Part shown: positions 18,224 through 27,500 of the stretch, one piece after another | Position numbering within the stretch: position 1 is the first letter of the stretch | Layout of the letters: the number at the start of each line of letters is the position of its first letter | Notes under the pieces: model-generated | What the model was told of the DNA's origin: nothing | Databases searched by the model: none | What the model saw: the letters and a program-made list of their open reading frames with translations, nothing else | Program-made: the position numbers and the translations under genes | NCBI RefSeq assembly: GCF_014641075.1 | Contig: NZ_BMHP01000013.1 | Span: 1-64,000, forward strand | DNA length: 64,000 nt | Direction: 5' to 3' | DNA from: Paenibacillus nasutitermitis | Lineage (GTDB): Bacteria > Bacillota > Bacilli > Paenibacillales > Paenibacillaceae

Positions 18224-20122
18224 TTGAATAAAAATTGGCGTCAAAAGGTGCTTGAACATTTTCAAGCACCTTTCTACCATATTACGTTAGTGACAGACCC
18301 AGATTCCTTGTTGCAAGATGAGGCCATTATCAGCGAGTTGCACAAGTTAGGGATAGACGTTGTAGAATTTCAAGATCGGGCCGTATTCAGGTATTGGTAT
18401 GAAAGCCAGTATAGACCGAATCCATTTAATAGTTATTTGCTAATACATCCGAAGTCAGATGATATCAGTGATATCCCCTACGATATATGGGCTCAGGGTA
18501 AACATATTTCAATTTGTAAGAGTGAATTGTTCCCAATGTTATCTGCACCTATAGTGCAGGAACTCGATTTTAGAACACTAGATGCTTTGTCGTTGATGGA
18601 TGACATACCAGTCAAGAGATCAGACAATGATACCATCAACTTCTTATTGAAACGAATTTACAAATTACCATTCGACACTATTGATACCGCGGCTGAATTT
18701 ATTCTACTTTGTATTAGCCGACATCAACTTCCTTTTACAATGCCTGAAACGATAGAAAAATATCTGATAGATGCATTAAATCATAAAAACAGTAATCCAC
18801 AATTAGTTATATCTGAATTAATTCAATCTTCAGATGCTTTGTATTCCTTCTTACAGCAAGAATGGTGTGATTTCTTGGAAAGTGGTACTCCTAAGAATCA
18901 TCCACAGTGGGATACCAAATTACAAGATACACTTGCTGGTTTATTTCGTATGGGGAAATTAAGACCTATTCCGTTTAATAAAGATTCATTGCCTGATTCA
19001 TTATTATTTGGAGTAAAACAACTGAATGAAGAACAGTCTCAAATCGTGTTAATAAGCGAACATATCAGTCAGATTGAAAAAATGTTAGAACTTGACATTG
19101 ACCGTCGCGGCTGGGTCAACCTTATTGGTTTATTCAGTACTGTGAAATCAATCATGTTTACGTTAGATTCTTCATCAGAAATTAGTAAGAAAATAAACTC
19201 CATTGAGCAGCTCATAGAAGAGCGATTTGCTCTCTGGCTAAATAATCATTATGGGGCTTTGGCTTCGTTATCAGATCAGCATACACCGGTAATGCTTCAT
19301 AAAGTGGCTGAGCATATGCACCTGCAAGGAAGTCCTAAAAAGGCTATAATTGTAATGGACGGATTAAGTTTTGTACAGTGGAGTCAAGTGCGTTCAGAGT
19401 TACAGTCTTCTTTTGACTTTATAGAAAACGGTACATTTGCTTGGATCCCTACTTTAACCTCTGTATCTAGACAAGCCATTTTCTCGGGGGAAATACCGAA
19501 AACTTACTACTCAACCATTCATACAACAGCTAATGAGGAGAAAGAATGGAGAGCATGTTGGGCTAAATATGGTATTGCGCCAATCTATGTCACGTATGAG
19601 AAATCATTAGGCCAAGGGGAATATAATAAATCGGAAATTAAGGCGTTATCTAAATCGAGCGTTAAAGTTGCGGGACTTGTAGTCGACATTATTGATAAGT
19701 TGACACATAACACGATTCAAGGTCATAGGGGAATGCATGGGCAAATATCTATTTGGTTAAAAACCGGTTACTTGCAATCCTTACTTCACGACTTATTGGA
19801 AGCTGGATTTGATGTATATATTACCTCTGATCATGGCAACAAAGAAAGCGTAGGTATCGGAGCCATTCGCGAAGGCGTATTAGCGGATACCCGCGGGGAG
19901 CGAGTTAGAATTTACAATTCAGAGGAGTTGCGGGATCGGGCTGCACAGAAATACTCGTCGCAAAAATGGGAATCAATCGGTCTCCCGGATGAATTCTTTG
20001 TATTGGCAGCTAAAAGTGGCGAGGCTTTTGTTAAAGAAGGCGAGGTTGTAGTGAGCCATGGCGGAACCAGCATTGAAGAGGTTATCGTTCCTTTCGTGCG
20101 AGTTAAGAAAAGAAGAGAATGA
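18224..20122 (+). CDS. pglZ: BREX type 3 phosphatase-like protein PglZ
   Basis: 632 aa in the alkaline phosphatase superfamily. KAIIVMDGLSFVQW near residue 376 supplies the nucleophile-side motif, SDHGN near 536 and VSHGGTSIEEVIVPFV near 610 the metal-binding side. PglZ is the signature gene of every BREX type; its exact enzymatic role is unsettled. The start is TTG 18224, preceded by AAGGAAGTG. The next gene starts 10 nt after its stop. A perfect 13-bp hairpin lies in codons 7-17 (18244-18273). Confidence 0.92.
   Translation: MNKNWRQKVLEHFQAPFYHITLVTDPDSLLQDEAIISELHKLGIDVVEFQDRAVFRYWYESQYRPNPFNSYLLIHPKSDDISDIPYDIWAQGKHISICKSELFPMLSAPIVQELDFRTLDALSLMDDIPVKRSDNDTINFLLKRIYKLPFDTIDTAAEFILLCISRHQLPFTMPETIEKYLIDALNHKNSNPQLVISELIQSSDALYSFLQQEWCDFLESGTPKNHPQWDTKLQDTLAGLFRMGKLRPIPFNKDSLPDSLLFGVKQLNEEQSQIVLISEHISQIEKMLELDIDRRGWVNLIGLFSTVKSIMFTLDSSSEISKKINSIEQLIEERFALWLNNHYGALASLSDQHTPVMLHKVAEHMHLQGSPKKAIIVMDGLSFVQWSQVRSELQSSFDFIENGTFAWIPTLTSVSRQAIFSGEIPKTYYSTIHTTANEEKEWRACWAKYGIAPIYVTYEKSLGQGEYNKSEIKALSKSSVKVAGLVVDIIDKLTHNTIQGHRGMHGQISIWLKTGYLQSLLHDLLEAGFDVYITSDHGNKESVGIGAIREGVLADTRGERVRIYNSEELRDRAAQKYSSQKWESIGLPDEFFVLAAKSGEAFVKEGEVVVSHGGTSIEEVIVPFVRVKKRRE
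18244..18273. repeat. Perfect 13-bp hairpin inside the 5' end of pglZ
   Basis: AAAGGTGCTTGAA (18244-18256) pairs with TTCAAGCACCTTT (18261-18273) around a CATT loop. The A-rich left and T-rich right flank resemble an intrinsic terminator, yet the element starts 20 nt after the pglZ start codon. Confidence 0.7.
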
Positions 20123-20132
20123 AGGTGTCAGA

Positions 20133-20840
20133 TTGAAAAAGGCGGTTGGATTTGATCAAAAACTGCAATTGCACCAGTTGGATCATATCGCACGTGAGTT
20201 TTCAAGAGTTGAAAATCGACAACAGCTATATGATCTCGTCGATCAAAATTTGATGGCTGATATTGCTGGTGCAAAGGCAAGACTGAATGCTAGAACGATT
20301 TTGTTTAAAATTTGGGTGTTAGTCGACAACGAGAATGTGGAACTTCGGGATCGTGGCTTACAATTATTTGCGAACGCTTCTAGAGAAGAAAGATTACTCC
20401 TGCACTGGGGAATGAAGCTTCTTGCATATCCATTCTTCAGGGATGTTGCTGATCAAGTGGGGCGTCTCTTTCAGCTTCATGGGGAATTCTCAAGTTTGCA
20501 GTTAAGTAGGAAAATTTTTGCGCTTTATGGTGAACGTAGGCGAGTCAGTGTATCAATGGGAGCCGTACTTGGAACCTTCAAACACTTAGAAGTAATCAGT
20601 GAGCAAAAAAAACTGTATGTGAATGCTGAAAAGATACCCATTCACCAGTTAGAATTTAAACTTTGGCTTATTGAGATCATGCTGAAAGCCACCGAGAAAT
20701 CAGCCATAGAATTAAAGCAAATTGCTACGGAACCTTGTTTGTTCCCATTCAATCTAGATATAACGGAAAGCGAATTGAGAAATAGTCGGCTACAAGTAAC
20801 GCGGCAGGGGATAGACATGGTGATGGTAGTATTGAGGTAA
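20133..20840 (+). CDS. brxA: BREX protein BrxA (DUF1819 type)
   Basis: 235 aa from TTG 20133, which follows GAAGGTG 5 nt upstream and 10 nt after the pglZ stop. Longer in-frame starts would overlap pglZ without a binding site. The product is mostly helical and basic, with RTILFKIWVLVDN and LSRKIFALYGERRRVSVSM stretches that fit the small BrxA family found in BREX types 1 and 3. BrxA proteins are described as small helical, DNA-binding-like proteins. The assignment rests partly on gene position. Confidence 0.75.
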   Translation: MKKAVGFDQKLQLHQLDHIAREFSRVENRQQLYDLVDQNLMADIAGAKARLNARTILFKIWVLVDNENVELRDRGLQLFANASREERLLLHWGMKLLAYPFFRDVADQVGRLFQLHGEFSSLQLSRKIFALYGERRRVSVSMGAVLGTFKHLEVISEQKKLYVNAEKIPIHQLEFKLWLIEIMLKATEKSAIELKQIATEPCLFPFNLDITESELRNSRLQVTRQGIDMVMVVLR

Positions 20841-20852
20841 GGCGGTGGGATA

Positions 20853-23800
20853 ATGATTAAAGTCGGTGAAATTGTACAAGGAGCTCAGTTTCCAGAGAGT
20901 GTTGAAATTAAAAAAGTTGAAGCCTTCGATGAAGGCTTTTTCTCTATTGCTGCATTAGGACGGGATTCGAATCGGTATTATGAGTTAATGTTGGATAAAG
21001 CCGAGCTTGAGTCTTTAAAGAGAATAAGTGGGCGAATTAGTTTGGACCAGCAGATAGCTGCAAGTGATCTTCAGCATTATCTGCGATATCACGCATTGTT
21101 AGTCAATAGTAAATATTCTTCGAAAAGGGCATTGGGTAACAAAAATTTAATTCCATTGCCACATCAGATCGAAGCGGTTTATAGCCGTATGCTTCAAATG
21201 CCCCAGGTACGCTTCTTACTTGCGGATGATCCAGGTGCAGGGAAGACGATTATGTCAGGTATGCTCATTAAAGAGCTTAAAGCACGTGAAAGTGTTGAGA
21301 GAATCTTAATTCTTGTTCCGCCATTAGTTTTGAAACAATGGCAGGAAGAGTTGCAGGATAAATTCCACGAAGATTTCTTTATAATAAATCGCTCTGTAAC
21401 AAAACAGTACGGTTCCAAAAACCCATTCTTAGAACATGGTTGCTGTCTTGCTTCCGTTTACTGGGCTGCTCGTGATGATGTGAAAAGCCTGGTAAGTGAA
21501 GCGAATTTTGATCTTGTAATTGTGGATGAAGCTCACAAAATGGCGGCCTACACTCATGGTGTTACAAATAAGAAGACATCTAAAACAAAGCTATATCACC
21601 TAGGGGAAACTGTACTTAGACAAGCAGAGCACTGCGTACTGTTAACAGCCACTCCACATAAAGGTGACATGGAGAATTTCCGGCATCTGATGCGTTTAGT
21701 AGATGATGATATTTTTTCTAACTTATCGGTAACGGAATCTCTACGCGAAAAGGCAAATCCGTTTATTATTCGAAGGTTAAAGGAAACGCTAAAAAATTTT
21801 GATGGGACGCCGCTTTTTCCTAAACGGACAGCTAGAACGATTCAGTATACTTTATCTGAAGAAGAACTTGATCTGTACGAAGCGGTTACAGATTATGTTC
21901 GTCTCTACTTTAATCGAGCGATGAATGCCGGAAGCAACAGCACAGCTTTTGCTATGATGCTACTCCAAAGAAGACTCAGCTCATCTGTCAATGCCATTGA
22001 TTTATCGCTTAAGCGTAGAAGAGACCGGTTAATTAAACTGTTAGAAGAAACGATCGCAAGTAAAAAGAAACAAGGCAAAAATAAAGTAGAATTTGATTGG
22101 GACGAGTATGAAGACGAATCGTTGGAAACTCAAGAGCTTTTAGAAGATGAACTTGAAAGTTCAACGGATAACCTCGATCCGGAGGAGCTAAGGATCGAAA
22201 TTAATGAGTTAGAAAGACTAATAAGGAAAACGTCTCATCTGAAAGAAACAGCTGTAGAGCGAAAATATGATGAATTAGAGCAAACCTTATTTGGTTGGAA
22301 TGGTTTATTGAATCAAGGGGAAAAGATTCTTATCTTCACGGAATCGGCGGACACACTTGATTTTTTAGAGAAACGCTTATTAAAGCGTGTTCCTCAGATC
22401 GCGAAGATTGTTGGGCGTTTATCTATGGATGAGCGTAGAAGACAAGTTGAATTGTTCCGTAATGAGTGCCAGATCATGCTTGCTACAGATGCCGGTGGAG
22501 AGTCGATCAACCTACAGTTTTGTAATCAGATGATAAACTACGACATTCCGTGGAACCCCAATAAGCTAGAACAACGTATGGGGCGTATTCATCGAATTGG
22601 TCAAAAGAATGAAGTGGCTATCTTTAATCTTGTTGCATCTAATACACGAGAAGGCGACGTAATGATTCGTCTGCTTGAGAAAATGGAACGTATGAGGGAA
22701 GATTTAGGTGCTGACCTTGTATACGATTTTATCGGTGACATCGTTGATGGAGATTTCAATGATTTGGCATCGTTAATGCAAGCTGCCGTCATTCACCGTG
22801 AGAAGCTAGACGTTATTATTGCAACTATGGAGCGGAAACTCTCAGAAGAGCATAAAAAGCTGCTTGAAGAGGTAGAGCGGGAGAGGCTCTCCGAAGATAT
22901 TTTTGATTTGCCCAAGATGCGAAGGGAACAGCATGATCTGGTGATAAAAAAACACCCCGAACGAAATTTTGGGTTATTTACAGAACATATCCTCAAGAAA
23001 TGTAATGTACGGATACACCAGATCCAAAATGAGAAGATAAAACGAATTGAACGATTGCCCAAATACATTCGAGATATATCAAAAACCAATCGCCTTCCAT
23101 TGTATCAACTGGAGGACGCAATTCGTTTCACTTCATTTAGGGGTTATGTCAAAGAAGGAATCGATATCATTTCTGAGGATCATCCTCTATTTAAATTAGG
23201 AATGATTCTTACACGTAAAGAAAATGAGAAATTAGCAATAGATCGCTATATGGTGTATTGTCCGGTAAGTGAACCTTTGTCAATTGAGGTTTATCTTAAT
23301 AGTGTTGCCGATGGCACAGGGAATGAATTAGCTAATGAACTTATCCTTCTAGGTAAACGACAGGATGATTCATTAATTCGATTAGATCCTTATTGGTTGT
23401 TTCAGCAGGAGTTTGTCGGTGAACTTACCACTTTAAGTGAGTCGTTAGATAGTTCATTTCGTTCCGCCGCGGTGAAGGCAGCAATGGATTTACGGGACCA
23501 GGTTCGACAAAAACGCGAAGAGCAGCTAGAACGAGTATCAAGCTATTTGGACAAAACGTTTAAAAAACAAATTGATGATTTAATTGAACGCCGGGGCAAG
23601 TATGAACGGGAAAATGATGAAAATCGTAATGGTGCTTTAATTAATCAAGTGGATGCTAATCTAATTGACGTGGAAATGCGTAAGGAGCGGAGATTAGCTT
23701 TAGTCCAAAGACAAAAAAATATTGGAATGAAGCCTCCAAAACGAATTGCCCAACTGGAGGTTATACCAAGAGGGAAATCCCAAAGACTCATTTCAGTAGA

Positions 23801-24074
23801 TTACAAGGACCTTATCCAGGATTACGAACGACAAAATGGGCGGGCAAATATAAAGACATTTAATCCATGTTCGCTGGTTGACTTTTATAGTGAAAGATTT
23901 AACGGGGAGCCACGGTTTATCATCATTTCCGATGACGAAATGTATTGGCCATCCGAAGAATATTCCGAAGATTTGAAAGAGATAGAAGATCGGACTTATA
24001 TTTATGTTGTGAAAGACGGTACTGTGAAAGTAGAGAGAAAACTAACAGATTTACCGACGTTTATCCAAATATGA
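20853..24074 (+). CDS. brxHII: BREX type 3 helicase (BrxHII-like, SNF2/DEAH)
   Basis: 1073 aa superfamily 2 ATPase. Motifs are LPHQIEAVYSRM, Walker A DDPGAGKT near 127, ILVPPLVLKQWQEEL, VDEAHKMAA near 225, LTATPHKGDMENF and a C-terminal helicase with ATDAGGESINLQ and QRMGRIHRIGQ. The style is HepA/RapA-like, as in DrmD and the helicase of type 3 BREX. ATG 20853 lies 12 nt after brxA and follows AAGGCGGTGG. In published type 3 loci the helicase usually precedes pglZ; here it is last. A short hairpin lies in codons 23-29. Confidence 0.85.
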   Translation: MIKVGEIVQGAQFPESVEIKKVEAFDEGFFSIAALGRDSNRYYELMLDKAELESLKRISGRISLDQQIAASDLQHYLRYHALLVNSKYSSKRALGNKNLIPLPHQIEAVYSRMLQMPQVRFLLADDPGAGKTIMSGMLIKELKARESVERILILVPPLVLKQWQEELQDKFHEDFFIINRSVTKQYGSKNPFLEHGCCLASVYWAARDDVKSLVSEANFDLVIVDEAHKMAAYTHGVTNKKTSKTKLYHLGETVLRQAEHCVLLTATPHKGDMENFRHLMRLVDDDIFSNLSVTESLREKANPFIIRRLKETLKNFDGTPLFPKRTARTIQYTLSEEELDLYEAVTDYVRLYFNRAMNAGSNSTAFAMMLLQRRLSSSVNAIDLSLKRRRDRLIKLLEETIASKKKQGKNKVEFDWDEYEDESLETQELLEDELESSTDNLDPEELRIEINELERLIRKTSHLKETAVERKYDELEQTLFGWNGLLNQGEKILIFTESADTLDFLEKRLLKRVPQIAKIVGRLSMDERRRQVELFRNECQIMLATDAGGESINLQFCNQMINYDIPWNPNKLEQRMGRIHRIGQKNEVAIFNLVASNTREGDVMIRLLEKMERMREDLGADLVYDFIGDIVDGDFNDLASLMQAAVIHREKLDVIIATMERKLSEEHKKLLEEVERERLSEDIFDLPKMRREQHDLVIKKHPERNFGLFTEHILKKCNVRIHQIQNEKIKRIERLPKYIRDISKTNRLPLYQLEDAIRFTSFRGYVKEGIDIISEDHPLFKLGMILTRKENEKLAIDRYMVYCPVSEPLSIEVYLNSVADGTGNELANELILLGKRQDDSLIRLDPYWLFQQEFVGELTTLSESLDSSFRSAAVKAAMDLRDQVRQKREEQLERVSSYLDKTFKKQIDDLIERRGKYERENDENRNGALINQVDANLIDVEMRKERRLALVQRQKNIGMKPPKRIAQLEVIPRGKSQRLISVDYKDLIQDYERQNGRANIKTFNPCSLVDFYSERFNGEPRFIIISDDEMYWPSEEYSEDLKEIEDRTYIYVVKDGTVKVERKLTDLPTFIQI
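20920..20940. repeat. Terminator-like hairpin inside the 5' end of brxHII
   Basis: AAGCCTTC (20920-20927) pairs with GAAGGCTT (20931-20938) around a 3-nt loop, followed by TTTTC. It is the fourth inverted repeat found within the first 30 codons of a gene in this locus. Confidence 0.5.
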
Positions 24075-24169
24075 GTTTGTATGCCGCGGAACTTATTGAC
24101 GGCTATTGATTAAGCACATAAAACCTAAAGAATCGCGCATATAATAAAATCCTACTTCATTTCCCTTTA

Positions 24170-24242
24170 TTCCCTATTCCGGGAACTTTTTGGTTGGTAT
24201 AGTCGATAGGCAGAATTTTGTTGGATATTGACAAAGACATAG
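24170..24242. repeat. Hairpin-TTGGATAT repeat, copy A
   Basis: TTCCC...GGGAA hairpin (24170-24185), then CTTTTTGG, and about 38 nt further on TGTTGGATATTGAC followed by ATAG. Most of the last 38 nt recur in copy B at 24411-24500. It may also act as a weak terminator for the BREX operon. The remainder of 24075-24543 shows no gene I can support. Confidence 0.45.
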
Positions 24243-24410
24243 GAAGTGAGAATTAACGCCTCGTTTGGCCATCTCCCACAGCTTTACATCCTGAGCCTGC
24301 CGCTGACAAAATTTCTTAAATCGCTGATGACTAGTAGTTACTTTGTCCCGAATAATGTGGACTTTCAATGGGCGAACAGATTCTCCAATCGAATAATATA
24401 TCCAAACATC

Positions 24411-24500
24411 AGTTCCCTGACAGCTTATTGTCGGGGAACTTTGTTATTATAAAGCCAGCAGTGGGCAGGAATATGTTGGATATCGACGAAAATATAGTAT
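24411..24500. repeat. Hairpin-TTGGATAT repeat, copy B (leader of the helicase-nuclease gene)
   Basis: AGTTCCCTGACA (24411-24422) pairs with TGTCGGGGAACT (24429-24440) through a 6-nt loop, followed by TTGTTATT, a terminator-like form. Some 42 nt after GGGGAAC comes TGTTGGATATCGAC and ATAG, matching copy A. It ends about 45 bp before the start of the 1618-aa gene, so it could be an attenuator or operator for it. Confidence 0.5.
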
Positions 24501-24543
24501 ATCGGTTTTGAAACTTAAGTCATACAATGGAGGTGCTTAAGGC

Positions 24544-27500
24544 ATGGGCACTAATTCGACAGATGCAGTGAGAATGAGGCTTACTCAGATTTTTAAGTAT
24601 CTGCAGGGATTAAATCAAATCAAAAATCCGGTTAAAAAATCGATAGATGATCAACATTGGAAGCTTTGGTTATCTGACCTGCCCAAGCATGAGGATATTG
24701 AATGTCGATTTTTAGAACTTGGTAGTGAACCTGATGCAGAAGATTCGTTAGATGTCTTACTTAAGGTAAGAAGGCCGATTTTAACTCAGTGTCCCGAACC
24801 TCCTGAGCTTATTCGTGACTGGTTGATCCCAGGCTGGCAAAAGGTTGAAAACGAGCCCGAGATTATTGGCGAAAAAGCTTCGAGCAACGAGGATGCTGAA
24901 CAGTTTGAGGATGATGAAGATCGATTTGAATGGTTTGATCAATGGAATAATGAAAGAACAGCTTGGAAATTGCAAGAACTTCCGGCAAGAGCAGCTTCGA
25001 ATATATTTGAGAGTCTGTATGCGCTTAACTCAACGTTGGAGCGTGAACAAGACCAGGTTGAATTAATTGTTGGAGACGGAATATTGGACTGGACAGTGTC
25101 AGAATCTGAAACCATTCATCATCCGATCTTATTACAGAAAGTAAAATTGATCTTCGACCCGTCCGTACCTGAATTCACCGTTATTCCGATTGAGGTCGGC
25201 GGAAGCTTTTATAGTCCACTTCTACAAGATATGGAACATGTATCAGCGACTACAATCAAAGCTTGTACGGAGGAACTGATTCGGTTACCTTGTACGCCTC
25301 TAGACCACCAGATAGCAGGCGATTATTTGAAGCGAGTATCAAGTATTTTGTCGGCAAGCGGTAAATTTTTTGCTTATGGGGAAAGCAGGAATCAAGAACT
25401 TGACAATCATCCGGTAATTATCCGAAAACCGGTCTTTTTTCTGCGTTCTCGGTCTCATGGGTTTGCGCAATCCTTGGAACGTATCTTAGAACACTTGGAT
25501 GAAACGACAACATTTCCTGAAGCCGTAACCTCAATTACAGGAATCGATCTGCGAGATCGATCAACGGAAGAAACGGAAGCGTTCCAAATCTTAGATGTGA
25601 ATGGTGATGACGAAGAGGTTTATTTTACCAAAGAAGCGAATGCAGAACAGTTGGATATTGCTTTGAAGATTAAGCGGTACGGTTCTGTTCTGGTGCAAGG
25701 TCCTCCAGGTACGGGTAAGACGCATACGATTGCGAATCTAATTGGACATCTCCTGGCTGAGGGGAAGAGTATTCTTGTAACCAGTCATACGTCCAAGGCA
25801 TTACAGGTTTTGCGGGATAAAGTTGCGGAGCCTCTACAAGGACTATGCGTAAGTGTCATAAATGAAGAAATCGGAAATCAGCAAATGGATCAGTCTATTG
25901 ACATCATATCCGAGCGGCTCAGTTCGATGACTAATGCTTCATTAAATCGTAATATCGAGACATTGGAACAAATGCGAAAAGAATTACTTCATGAAATTCA
26001 CTATATAAACAAGGATTTGCGTCTAACAAGGGAATATGAATATACCCCAATTGTTATTCTGGGTCAATCCTATCAACCCATAGAATCGGCAAAGTTAATT
26101 GCGGCAGAAAAAAACCTTCTTACACTTATCCCAGGCGATATTCGCGCAGGCAGTAGTTTACCCCTACAAGAAAAAGAATTAACAGCGTTGTACTTGAGCA
26201 ATAAACTGCTTTCTTACAATGATGAAATGGAATTGCAGGCGTTAAAGCTTCCACTTCATATGCTGCCAACTCCGCAGATGTTCACTGCTTTGGTTGAACA
26301 ATATCATGAGCTTGCGTTGAAACCTAGAGAGTTGCACCATCCCTACTGGAATTCTTCAATAGACATAGATCTGGATTCGATTACAACGCTACTAAAGGAA
26401 TCCTTGGTGCAAGTCGGTAAATATTCGTTAGATGAAAAATGGAAATTAGTCATTCTCTCAAGCGGGCAGCTTGAAGAGGAGTCCATGGCGGTATGGAAAG
26501 AACTGATGGCTGAGATGGGTCATTTAATAGAACTTTATAACTTAGCTAAATCAACATGTTTCCGGTTTGAAGTTGTAATACCAGAAGACGTCATTGAACT
26601 TCAGCAACTTGAAGGAACGCTACAAGAAATGATTCAGTTTATAAGATCGAATAGAAAAATAAACATGATTCAACTTGTCTTGCGTCCAAAATGGTCGCGT
26701 GCTTCAAAGCAAGTTCAAGTTAACGGTGCCTCACCCTCAAGTTTAGCGCATTTTGAAGCTGTCGATATTATTGTTCGTCATCGGCTAACGAGAATGTCTC
26801 TGATGTCGCGTTGGAACAGACAAGTAACGTCCATCGGGGGGAGGTCCGTTGAGTCGTTCGGTAGTGAGCCGGAATTGCTGCTTCCTCAATTGAAAGATCA
26901 ACTACAAGAATTAATAAACTGGGACCAGACAGCGCGGAATCAAATTCAAAAGCAGTGGGAAGAGAAAGGGATCAATTGGAATCAATTAATGAGCAGTAAG
27001 CCAAATGAGTTAATCCCTTATTCGGATTTAATTCATTTCAAATCCAATATTGAAATTGATCTGCCAATAATTGTAGATTCACTCTTTAATGAGAAGAAAT
27101 TGCTTGAGATTACCCACCAATTGACAAGTCTAACAGAGCTCTTGGGTCAACATGCCACTGATTCCAGTCGTTCCATTAATGGATTGCTATCTGCGGTGAA
27201 AAACTTGGACCCAACAACTTACGCATCGATGTATGATAGCTTGTCTGAAATTTGGGGTAAATCGCAAGAATTACAACGGCGAAACGAGATGCTTATTAAA
27301 CTTGAATCTGCAGCACCGAATTGGGCAGAAGCGATTCGTGAACGCGATGGCGTACATGCTTCTTCCGAGATATCAGTAAATTGGCACAAAGCCTGGCTAA
27401 TACGGCAGTTGGATCATGAATTGAAACGGAGACAAGAATTATCGCCGGAGAAGCTACAGACAAAATTAAGCGATGCTCGCGAAGCATTCAAGCGGATTTC

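Noticed and set aside
24174..24452. Short open frames on both strands between BREX and the helicase-nuclease gene
   Set aside because: No ribosome binding sites, no recognisable protein text, and the stretch contains the hairpin repeats.
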